Assembly: GCA_964623625.1 (NCBI GenBank)
Contig: CAZUUJ010000026.1
Coordinates: 1 to 49,088, forward strand
DNA from: CAZLGM01 sp964623625
GTDB taxonomy: Bacteria; Desulfobacterota; Desulfobulbia; Desulfobulbales; Desulfocapsaceae
Reading direction: 5' to 3'
DNA length: 49,088 nucleotides
Of this stretch, positions 42,509 through 49,088 are shown in pieces. The notes beneath the pieces were generated by a model that was not told the origin of the DNA, did no database searches, and worked only from the letters and a program-made list of their open reading frames with translations. The translations under genes and the position numbers were made by a program. Within the stretch, counting starts at the first letter, position 1. Every line of letters starts with the position of its first letter.

Positions 42509-43438
42509 TCAGATGTGGGACCCTACTGCCCGGTAGTGATCCTGTCTTTCTTCGTTGGGTAATGACAGGAAAGCGTCGACCTCGGTGAGCATTTCCGGAA
42601 GATCGGTTTTTAGAAGCCCGCTGACCTGGACAAAATTGTTGCCATGATCGCAGAGCAGAAACGAATTCATCGGTTGAAGGTTCTCAAGAAGAAGCTGCAG
42701 TTCCAGAACGGTTCCTTCCGGAGACTGAGGAATGAACGACCCATCCCGGACATGCTTCCACAAAGGGGATTTGGGAGTCTGAGTGTCGATCTCATCACCA
42801 TAGATCCATAACCTGCGTAACCGGATGAAATCCGGTTCGATATCGTTGAGCAGCTTGGCAGTGGATAGAATATGCTGTTGCCAGTTGCCGGCACCACCGA
42901 GACCAAGCAAAATGTAAAATGAGATTTCGATTCCAGCTTTTTTCAGCCACAGGGAAACCCGTTTAACCATAGCTGCCGACTGACCTTTACGCTGAAAATG
43001 AAGGACGTCGTCATTGCCTGATTCCAGACCGATATGGATCCTGGTCAGTCCGGCTTTGCCGAGTTCGGCGATACCTGTCTCACCAAGCCTGTCGAGGGTT
43101 GATGTCCTGGCATAACATGTCAGCCGTTTCAGGGTAAAGCAGGTGTGGATATACCGGGTAACTCGGGTAAAGAGTTCAAGCCCGGCCTGAAGAGGATCGG
43201 AATCACCCAAGAAGACCGTGTTTCCTTCAGGTCTTCGGCTGTGGAAGTAGTCGATATCGGACTTGATTTCTTGAAAACTTCTAGTAGAAAACTCGTCTAC
43301 TCCCAAGTGGGGATAGATGCCGCAAAACTTGCAGCGATTCCACTTACATCCCCTGGTCACCCGGATCAAGATGGAGCGCCATTCGCTTGGAGGTCTGATT
43401 GTCGGGCTTTCTGGTAGTTGAGTTGAGTGTAGGGCCAT
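42509..43438 (-). CDS. Radical SAM protein
   Basis: This 309-residue protein carries the cluster motif RGCKWNRCKFCG (residues 29-40), a CX4CX2C variant seen in a distinct radical SAM subgroup in place of CX3CX2C. The rest follows the partial TIM barrel: GDSDPL for SAM contact, RIHIGLESG and SFYILLGLGG. No extra C-terminal Fe-S cluster is present. These proteins generate a 5'-deoxyadenosyl radical. The substrate of this subgroup is not known to me. It is the first gene of a pair with the DUF3592 gene. Confidence 0.85.
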   Translation of the reverse strand: MALHSTQLPESPTIRPPSEWRSILIRVTRGCKWNRCKFCGIYPHLGVDEFSTRSFQEIKSDIDYFHSRRPEGNTVFLGDSDPLQAGLELFTRVTRYIHTCFTLKRLTCYARTSTLDRLGETGIAELGKAGLTRIHIGLESGNDDVLHFQRKGQSAAMVKRVSLWLKKAGIEISFYILLGLGGAGNWQQHILSTAKLLNDIEPDFIRLRRLWIYGDEIDTQTPKSPLWKHVRDGSFIPQSPEGTVLELQLLLENLQPMNSFLLCDHGNNFVQVSGLLKTDLPEMLTEVDAFLSLPNEERQDHYRAVGSHI

Positions 43439-43582
43439 TGCTGTGTTAAAGTTCTTGCACTTTCAATTAAAAAAAGGTAAATAAACACGTTTTATTGTTG
43501 TAGCTTACTGATTACCGATGACATCGTCCTATCATGTTGCATTCGGGCATGAACGGGGATAGAAGATATAAGGAGAACAATC

Positions 43583-43777
43583 ATGGCTAAGGTATGTCAA
43601 ATTTGTGGTAAGGGACCGGCCACCGGAAATAATGTTTCCCACGCCCATAACAAAACTCGCAGGCGATGGCTGCCAAACCTCAAACGAGTCAGAATGGTGA
43701 CCGACAGCGGCTCCATTCGACGGGCACGCGTCTGCACCCGTTGTATCCGTTCCGGCGCGGTAGTTAAGCCGGCATAA
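43583..43777 (+). CDS. rpmB: 50S ribosomal protein L28
   Basis: This 64-residue protein is a standard length L28 with the typical NNVSHAHNKTRRRW core and the zinc-type cysteine pairs CQIC (5-8) and CTRC near 53. It binds the large ribosomal subunit. AAGGAG lies upstream, and an intrinsic terminator follows directly, so it is monocistronic. Confidence 0.98.
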   Translation: MAKVCQICGKGPATGNNVSHAHNKTRRRWLPNLKRVRMVTDSGSIRRARVCTRCIRSGAVVKPA

Positions 43778-43799
43778 GAAAGAGCTATCCAGAGCAGCA

Positions 43800-43842
43800 G
43801 GGCGAGTGGGGGATCGGTTGCAACCTACTCGCCCTTTTTTTT
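43800..43842 (+). terminator. Intrinsic terminator of rpmB
   Basis: GGGCGAGT pairs with ACTCGCCC and is followed by eight T residues, 22 bases after the rpmB stop. Confidence 0.92.
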
Positions 43843-43854
43843 GGATTATACGGC

Positions 43855-43898
43855 TTTAGGGTCTGTCATGAAACACTCATTTCATAACAGACCCTAAA
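43855..43898. repeat. Inverted repeat, 19-base arms
   Basis: TTTAGGGTCTGTCATGAAA pairs with 43880-43898 (one mismatch) around a 6-base loop. It lies just after the rpmB terminator. It has no T-run and may be an independent palindromic repeat. Confidence 0.6.
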
Positions 43899-43963
43899 CC
43901 GGATGATCGAAGCCAATTGGCAGCAGCCCTCGTATCAGCAATAATGTATTATTTATTGCGCAA

Positions 43964-44099
43964 CGGTTTTACCACAAGCTGTAAAAACCGCTGGCTACGC
44001 CAGCGGATAACACTGCTCATTAAAACATAAGTGCTTCGCACATTTGCTCCCCGGCTATGCCGGGAATCAAAGCCACGCGTTTTACGTGTGGTTGTTTAT
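43964..44099. repeat. Dispersed hairpin element, copy 2 (five consecutive hairpins)
   Basis: Five short hairpins follow one another: CGGTTTTAC/GTAAAAACCG, CGCTGGC-TAC-GCCAGCG, GTGC-TTC-GCAC, CCCGGC-TAT-GCCGGG and CCACGCG-TTTTA-CGTGTGG. Between the second and third lies ATAACACTGCTCATTAAAAC, and the element ends TGTGGTTGTTTAT. The last two words recur in order at 8638-8721. It ends 15 bases before the gene at 44115. Confidence 0.65.
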
Positions 44100-44114
44100 T
44101 CAAGGTAGCTGAAA

Positions 44115-44369
44115 ATGGATGAAAATGAAATCAAATTCCTCCCTTACGAGCAGGCTATTCAGATTGTAGCCGCAATCCAGGAAGAGGAAGATATCCATCG
44201 GGCCAACAGGCGTATCTTAACTGTCTATAATCACGATGACAACGAGATATGCTGGTTTGATTACCAAGAGTTGATCAATGAGGTCTGTCCCGATATGAAA
44301 AAGCCGGACAAAGAAAAAGTTGAGGATTATATCCTGCGTCATATTCCTGACTGGGCGCTTGATATATAA
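44115..44369 (+). CDS. Small hypothetical protein
   Basis: This 84-residue acidic soluble protein has two likely helices (YEQAIQIVAAIQEEEDIHRAN and the ELINEVC region) around a short DDNEICWFDY strand. No family is recognised. AAGGTAG precedes the ATG. Its leader is formed by the five-hairpin element, so its expression could depend on that structure. Confidence 0.55.
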   Translation: MDENEIKFLPYEQAIQIVAAIQEEEDIHRANRRILTVYNHDDNEICWFDYQELINEVCPDMKKPDKEKVEDYILRHIPDWALDI

Positions 44370-44408
44370 CCTCGGTATGTGACCATCTCACAGTTGAGCA
44401 ATCAAGAA

Positions 44409-44483
44409 GTTTCGGGTTTCAAGTTATGAGAAAACTGCTATGATCCAATTTATCTCGAAACCTGTAACCTGAAACTTGAAACT
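44409..44483. repeat. GAAACCTGAAAC-type repeats in inverted arrangement
   Basis: GTTTCGGGTTTCAAGTT (44409-44425) faces CTCGAAACCTGTAACCTGAA and following bases (44453-44483), so the same short repeat family as at 15642-15678 appears in both orientations. It lies between two + strand genes. Confidence 0.55.
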
Positions 44484-44494
44484 GAGCAAAGCAA

Positions 44495-45301
44495 GTGAGA
44501 CTGTCAGCCCAACAACAAGAACGCTACAGCCGCCATCTTGTCTTAAACGACATTGGGGAAAAGGGACAGAAAAAGCTGCTGTCGGCAAAAGTGCTGGTCG
44601 TTGGGGCCGGAGGACTGGGGTCGCCGGTGTTGCTTTATCTGGCGGCAGCCGGTATTGGTACCATCGGCATTGCTGATGGTGATCATGTTGAGCTATCCAA
44701 CCTGCAACGGCAGGTTATCCATTCTACTGCCAGTCTGGGACAGTCAAAGGCTGAGTCAGCCAGGGAATCGATTTTGGCAATCAATCCCGATATCACGGTT
44801 CACTCCCATTTCGAATACATCACTGCCGACAACGTCCTTAAATACATAGGGGGGTATGACTTTGTCATAGACGGCAGTGATAATTTTTCCACCAAATTTC
44901 TTCTCAACGACGCCTGTGTGATTAGCGAAGTTCCCCTCTCCCACGGCGGTGTCCTGCGGTTTGATGGTCAGACGATGACGATCATTGGCAAAAAGACATG
45001 CTGCTACCGTTGTGTGTTTAAAAAGCCGCCGTTACCAGGGTCGGTCCAGACCTGTTCCATGGCCGGCATTCTCGGCTCAGTCGCCGGTATGATGGGAACG
45101 ATCCAGGCAACTGAAGCAATCAAGTTTCTGGCCGGGGCAGGGAGTCTGCTGACTGACACAATTCTCTTTTTCGATGCCAGGGAGATGGAGTTTAGAAAGA
45201 TACCGGTAAGCCGTCAGGCCGATTGCCCTGTTTGCGGGACCAACCCGACAATCACGGAGCCGGTTGACAATGAGCCTGGTGTTTGTGATCTCGAAAGATA
45301 A
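44495..45301 (+). CDS. ThiF/MoeB/HesA-family adenylyltransferase
   Basis: This 268-residue protein starts at GTG. It has the E1-like ATP-binding motif GAGGLGSPVLLYLAAAG, the SNLQRQ arginine segment, the DGSDNFSTKFLLND motif, a candidate catalytic cysteine in TCSMAGILG and two zinc CxxC pairs (CYRC, CPVC). Such enzymes adenylate the C-terminal Gly-Gly of sulfur carriers (MoaD or ThiS) before sulfur transfer. No carrier gene is adjacent, so MoeB, ThiF or HesA cannot be told apart. Confidence 0.92.
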   Translation: MRLSAQQQERYSRHLVLNDIGEKGQKKLLSAKVLVVGAGGLGSPVLLYLAAAGIGTIGIADGDHVELSNLQRQVIHSTASLGQSKAESARESILAINPDITVHSHFEYITADNVLKYIGGYDFVIDGSDNFSTKFLLNDACVISEVPLSHGGVLRFDGQTMTIIGKKTCCYRCVFKKPPLPGSVQTCSMAGILGSVAGMMGTIQATEAIKFLAGAGSLLTDTILFFDAREMEFRKIPVSRQADCPVCGTNPTITEPVDNEPGVCDLER

Positions 45302-45312
45302 ATCCAAGCTGT

Positions 45313-46236
45313 CTATCGTCTGACATCCGTATGGGTGTCATGAGTATGGGTGATCCGTCCTTCAATGTACTCGGTGAATTTCCTCAGCAGCCCTGTGAGC
45401 AGGATTGTGTCGACTATCTTGATGAGCAGCCAGAGCATAAATAGAGGGATAAGGATAACCTGGGAAAGAAGCAGGGTGACGTAAAGAATGGTCAACTGGA
45501 CAAGGGAGTGAACGATCGATTCGGCATTATTGAGGATGGTTGAATAGATCTCCTTTGTCTTTTCAACCTGGATGTTGGTCTTACGGGCCAGTCTTGAGAT
45601 GACACCTCCCGATTCCTCGCCCTGTTCGAGTCTGCTGAGTTCTTTATACTTGGAGGAAATAACACTCAAGTGCTCTCTTGATTCCTGTATTTTAACAAAA
45701 AAGACGTGCTGATACATTGAGTGGCTGACCAGTGAAGAAATGGGCAGCAACAAACGGAGAATGACAGCCAGCGTAATAATCCTGCCGACCAGTGAGCTGA
45801 CCAGCCTGATCGTCCTGTTGGTGATCCACAGGGGCACTATGAAAAACGGCAACAGGACAGCAATGGCCTGCAGGGAAACCATGGCGCCGACTTCATTGAT
45901 GATCTTCTGCAGTCCTAATGAGACGATGGAGAGCACCAGGACCGATGACAGTCTTTCCGTCATATCATCAATGGGGTCTAAAATCTGACCCGCAGCAATA
46001 GTCAAACCGATTCCCGCGGGAGAAATGGCAAGCTCAGATTCTTTAAGTACCGAGACAACGGCATTGACACCTCTCACCGTGCCATAACCTATTGTTGCCT
46101 CGGCAATCGTCTGCTTGAAATAGCTCTCGGTCCTGCTGTCAATCGGTTCAAGTTTCATAGATGACAAAACGAACAACAGCAGGCTGGCAAGCAGGATCAG
46201 CGCGGTAGCGCCAATTTGTCTGGTGATCGGCTTCAT
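45313..46236 (-). CDS. Hypothetical membrane protein
   Basis: This 307-residue protein has helices at about 9-27, 90-108, 117-137, 145-165 and 243-283. A charged, probably coiled-coil segment lies at 175-240 and the tail is His/Thr-rich (HTHDTHTD). No family is recognised. It begins 12 bases after the PPK2 stop and is probably co-transcribed with it. Confidence 0.65.
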   Translation of the reverse strand: MKPITRQIGATALILLASLLLFVLSSMKLEPIDSRTESYFKQTIAEATIGYGTVRGVNAVVSVLKESELAISPAGIGLTIAAGQILDPIDDMTERLSSVLVLSIVSLGLQKIINEVGAMVSLQAIAVLLPFFIVPLWITNRTIRLVSSLVGRIITLAVILRLLLPISSLVSHSMYQHVFFVKIQESREHLSVISSKYKELSRLEQGEESGGVISRLARKTNIQVEKTKEIYSTILNNAESIVHSLVQLTILYVTLLLSQVILIPLFMLWLLIKIVDTILLTGLLRKFTEYIEGRITHTHDTHTDVRR

Positions 46237-46248
46237 CTGAGTGGGGGC

Positions 46249-47208
46249 TTATCTAAGTGGAGTGCCATATTTCTTCTTCTGTTTGTTCATAAACAACAAC
46301 TCCTTGTTGCCGGGAATAACCACCTTCGGATCTATGGAGAAATCAAGGTTTCTGTTGCGCCCCCGGTACTTGACACTGGAGAGTATGAGTTTCATGGTTT
46401 CCCGTCGGGCCAGGTGCTTATCGTCCGAGCGGATTATCCACCATTTGGACTTCTCAGTATGGGTTTTCTGGAGCAGGATCCGTTTCTTTTCGGTGAATTC
46501 GCCCCAGAGTTCCTGGGCCTGGAGGTCCACCTCACTCAGTTTCCATTGACGGAGTGGATCGTTTTTACGTCGTTCAAAACGTCGTGCCTGTTCTTCTTTG
46601 GTCACAGAGAAATAGAGTTTGAGCAGGATGGTTTTGCCGCCGTCGTTGATAAAATTCTCCTCATACGACACAACCTTCTGGAGAAATCTTTTATACTCCT
46701 GATGGCTGCAAAATCCCATTACAGGCTCAACCATGGCACGATTGTACCAGGAGCGGTCAAAAAGAACAATTTCTCCTGCCTGGGGGAACTGTTCGATATA
46801 CCGCTTCATATGGAGTTCGGTTTTCTGCTTATCGCTTGGTTTACCCAGTGCTGTGATTCGGTATCGTTTCTCGTTCATATAACGGGTTACCCGGCGAATT
46901 GTGCCGCCTTTGCCGGAAGCGTCCCTTCCATCGAAGAGGATAATCATCTTCTTTCCGGTCCTCTCCAGATGCTCCTGCATCTTGATCAGTTCTGCCTGGT
47001 ATGGTTTGAGTTCTTCAGCGTTGTAATATTTCAGTAAGGTAGCCTGGACAATTTCCTCTTTATCCGTTTTATTTAAAATGGCGGTTATCTTGCGACTCTG
47101 CTCATCGGGTGGCTGGTTTTGTACATGTTTGCTCAGCTTATTGACAACACCATGAATTGTCGCCACTGTGCCCTCATATAGAGGAGAGCCCTGTTTATTT
47201 TTATTCAC
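46249..47208 (-). CDS. ppk2: Polyphosphate kinase 2
   Basis: This 319-residue protein carries Walker A GRDASGKGGTIRR, the lid DRSWYNRAMVEP and the second Walker region ILLKLYFSV, with the EEQARRFERR helix after it. These are hallmarks of PPK2, which uses polyphosphate to phosphorylate nucleotides. Length and single domain suit a class I enzyme (GDP or ADP to the triphosphate). An N-terminal extension of about 70 residues is typical. It heads a two-gene unit with the membrane protein downstream. Confidence 0.95.
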   Translation of the reverse strand: MNKNKQGSPLYEGTVATIHGVVNKLSKHVQNQPPDEQSRKITAILNKTDKEEIVQATLLKYYNAEELKPYQAELIKMQEHLERTGKKMIILFDGRDASGKGGTIRRVTRYMNEKRYRITALGKPSDKQKTELHMKRYIEQFPQAGEIVLFDRSWYNRAMVEPVMGFCSHQEYKRFLQKVVSYEENFINDGGKTILLKLYFSVTKEEQARRFERRKNDPLRQWKLSEVDLQAQELWGEFTEKKRILLQKTHTEKSKWWIIRSDDKHLARRETMKLILSSVKYRGRNRNLDFSIDPKVVIPGNKELLFMNKQKKKYGTPLR

Positions 47209-47312
47209 TGGTTTAGACTCTGTTTCGGATGATCACGGATTTAAGTAGCACTAAAACTTCATGCCCGTTTTCAGACCTAACTATACTTGAATTCCCCGGA
47301 GGCTGACAGCGA

Positions 47313-48047
47313 TTAATTCAGTTTTCTGCCAACCCGATACATGGTTGTATAAATATTCGGCAGGTTGTTCGCCCGTATTCCTTCAACGACTTGGTCAATG
47401 GGATAGGGAATACGATAGTGATTGACCGCAAGCCTCCCTTTTTGCATGGTCATAGTTGCGCAGCTGGCTGTTGGGTTTCCATCAAACATCCTACCCACAC
47501 TGCCCGGGTTGATGAATCGGGTAGAGCCGATGGTTTTATCAAATGGTGAATGGGAATGACCGACGACAATAATTGACTGCTCAAATGATTCGGCAAGCTG
47601 CTGAAATCGTTGATCGGGAGTGTCTGCAAAAAGAAACTCGTCCGGATCGTCCGGACTGCCGTGAAACAAGTGAAGAGTATGGTTAACCTTTGAATCGATT
47701 TGACTCAGATGAAGGGTGAGATGTTTTTTTAGTGATAACAGAAACGCCTGAGCCATATCATTTAGGGCATCATGGGTCCAGGTATACATGATCCTTTTTT
47801 CGGTTTTTTTCGGCTTCTTAAACGTCTTTCCTTTAATAAGTCTGACCACCTTTCTATCTGTGTTACCGGTAATCGAGTGAACTTTTTTTCTTTGAAGCCA
47901 CTCAATTGTTTCGTTTGGGAAGGGGCCGTAAACCGTTGTGTCACCGCAATTGATGATAAGGTCAAAACGAGTGTCAGCAAAAAAATGGTCGACAGCCTGA
48001 AGAGCCGGGTAATTTCCGTGAATATCCGAAAGTAGAAGCGCGTCCAT
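47313..48047 (-). CDS. Metallophosphoesterase, YfcE/MJ0936 type
   Basis: This 244-residue reading starts at the ATG before DALLLSDIHGN; an upstream ATG at 48089 would add 14 non-conserved residues. Metal-binding motifs are SDIHGN, NCGDTTVYG, ITGNTD, and GHSHSPF with NPGSVG near the end. This is the calcineurin-like fold of small bacterial phosphodiesterases acting on phosphodiesters with Mn or Ni. An insertion (about 85-135) separates the metal motifs. It is divergent from argJ. Confidence 0.9.
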   Translation of the reverse strand: MDALLLSDIHGNYPALQAVDHFFADTRFDLIINCGDTTVYGPFPNETIEWLQRKKVHSITGNTDRKVVRLIKGKTFKKPKKTEKRIMYTWTHDALNDMAQAFLLSLKKHLTLHLSQIDSKVNHTLHLFHGSPDDPDEFLFADTPDQRFQQLAESFEQSIIVVGHSHSPFDKTIGSTRFINPGSVGRMFDGNPTASCATMTMQKGRLAVNHYRIPYPIDQVVEGIRANNLPNIYTTMYRVGRKLN

Positions 48048-48221
48048 TGATATGTTATGATAGAGATGCCGAAAATGGCAATTAATCACATATTATCTGA
48101 AATATTTACTATTTAAAAGTGGCTTTTTTGTTGATAGGGGTGGTAAATTGCCAGGTGTCGTTACCGTTAAAGCAACGATTCACAACAATAGGACTTTGAG
48201 TCCAAACACTAGAGATGCCCG

Positions 48222-49088
48222 ATGAGAATAAAAGGTTTTCACACATCCGCCGTTGCAGCGGGTATTAAATATACAGGCAGACTTGACCTGGGTCTTATTT
48301 ACAGTGAAGTGCCGGCTGTAACAGCCGGTGTTTTTACAACCAACCAGGTCAAAGCAGCCCCGGTTCTCCTGGATATGGAGCGGTTGAAGCAGGGACGCTC
48401 CCAGGCGATTCTGGTCAACAGCGGAAGCGCCAATGCCTGTACCGGCGAGCAGGGAATGAAGGTGGCGCTTGAAACATCCGCCATGGTCGCCCATTTGCTG
48501 CAGATACCGGAAGAAATGGTCCAGGTGTCCTCGACCGGTGTTATCGGAGAGCAGCTCAATGTTGAGGCCTTCTCCGAAAATATGGATAAGCTTGTCGACG
48601 GTTTGTCCGGTGATAATTTTGAGCAGGTGGCCCGGGCTATCATGACCACCGATACTGTCCCCAAAACAGTGAAAAAAAAGGTAACCATCGGTGGAACGGA
48701 TGTCAGCTTTATGGGGATGGCCAAAGGAGCCGGCATGATCATGCCCAATATGGCAACCATGCTTTGTTTTATCCTGACCGATGCCCAGATCGCCTTTTCC
48801 GAATTGCATCAGGCTCTGCGGGAGTCTGTCGCCCGAACTTTTAACCGAATCACCATAGACGGCGACACCAGTACCAATGATATGGTGCTGGTAATGGCCA
48901 ATGGAACAGCCGGTAATCCATGGATCGATCAGGAGGATCAAAAAGATCTGCAGGAATTCAAACAGGTTCTGGAGTCGATTTTGCGAGACCTGGCTCTACA
49001 GATTGTGGCCGATGGTGAAGGGGCGACAAAAACGATCACCATCCGGGTCTGCGGAGCTAAAGAGGACAGTGAAGCCGAACTTATGGCC
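48222..49088 (+). CDS. argJ: Glutamate N-acetyltransferase/ornithine acetyltransferase (3' end missing)
   Basis: The frame is open for 289 codons to the window edge. The ATG at 48222 follows GAGATG. The autocleavage region reads AKGAGMIMPNMATMLCF, including the PNMATM motif whose Thr becomes the N-terminal nucleophile of the beta chain. The N-terminal part GVFTTNQVKAAPV and NSGSANACTG also match ArgJ. The enzyme recycles the acetyl group in arginine biosynthesis. About 100 further residues are expected beyond the window. Confidence 0.95.
   Translation, partial: MRIKGFHTSAVAAGIKYTGRLDLGLIYSEVPAVTAGVFTTNQVKAAPVLLDMERLKQGRSQAILVNSGSANACTGEQGMKVALETSAMVAHLLQIPEEMVQVSSTGVIGEQLNVEAFSENMDKLVDGLSGDNFEQVARAIMTTDTVPKTVKKKVTIGGTDVSFMGMAKGAGMIMPNMATMLCFILTDAQIAFSELHQALRESVARTFNRITIDGDTSTNDMVLVMANGTAGNPWIDQEDQKDLQEFKQVLESILRDLALQIVADGEGATKTITIRVCGAKEDSEAELMA

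Noticed and set aside
48180..48941. Minus-strand frame of about 250 codons at the window end
   Set aside because: It overlaps argJ, whose protein motifs are unmistakable, on the opposite strand.
1..49088. Insertion sequences, prophage, tRNA or rRNA genes
   Set aside because: No transposase, integrase or phage protein, and no cloverleaf or rRNA-like sequence was recognised by reading; a dedicated scan would be needed to exclude small tRNAs fully.

Overview
The window looks like a chromosomal segment of a strictly anaerobic, cytochrome-rich Desulfobacterota bacterium, most likely a Desulfobulbales-type sulfate reducer or sulfur disproportionator. This is inferred from gene content: a 16-haem HmcA-type cytochrome with NrfD-type membrane partners, cytoplasmic HdrA/HdrB/MvhD proteins, two in-frame UGA codons that read as selenocysteine, and many secreted redox proteins. 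No rRNA, tRNA, CRISPR array, prophage or intact insertion sequence was seen.

Region 1 (1-6.8 kb, mostly + strand) holds a metal/redox transport module: an ABC permease cut by the window edge, a monohaem cytochrome c, a LolD-type ATPase, a membrane protein and a NosL-TlpA fusion. Two small secreted HMA-like proteins without the metal-binding CxxC and a secreted TPR protein follow. Region 2 (6.8-11.5 kb) is accessory. It is bounded by fragments of trkA and trkH and contains hypothetical proteins, a secreted protein with 13-residue tandem repeats, and a decayed relative of that protein.

Region 3 (11.5-16.9 kb) has a NarX/NarL-type two-component pair, a rhodanese, a DUF4920 protein, a PepSY membrane protein and an XRE-cupin regulator. 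Region 4 (16.9-26.4 kb) has a paralogous pair with a JAMM-like signature, then a four-gene operon (DUF4405 membrane protein, small secreted protein, histidine kinase, NtrC-type activator). That operon is preceded by a sigma54-like promoter and two identical-type palindromes 120 bp apart, which suggests autoregulation. A large protein with a degenerate kinase domain follows.

Region 5 (26.5-39.9 kb, - strand) is the most notable part. It reads hmcA-hmcB-hmcC-hmcD-[HmcE+HdrC fusion]-hdrB-hdrA(Sec)-mvhD/flxD(Sec)-flxC-flxB-flxA. It joins a transmembrane Hmc-type conduit directly to a cytoplasmic, probably flavin-bifurcating Hdr-Flx module. The arrangement predicts electron exchange between periplasmic cytochromes, the membrane, NAD(H) and ferredoxin or a disulfide. 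Three long hairpins lie in its intergenic gaps.

Region 6 (40-49 kb) is mixed housekeeping and hypothetical: a DUF2202 ferritin-like protein, a decayed SiaC-like gene, DUF3592, a radical SAM protein, rpmB, ThiF/MoeB, PPK2, a phosphodiesterase and argJ, which runs off the window. Several dispersed palindromic repeats are present in regions 2, 3 and 6.
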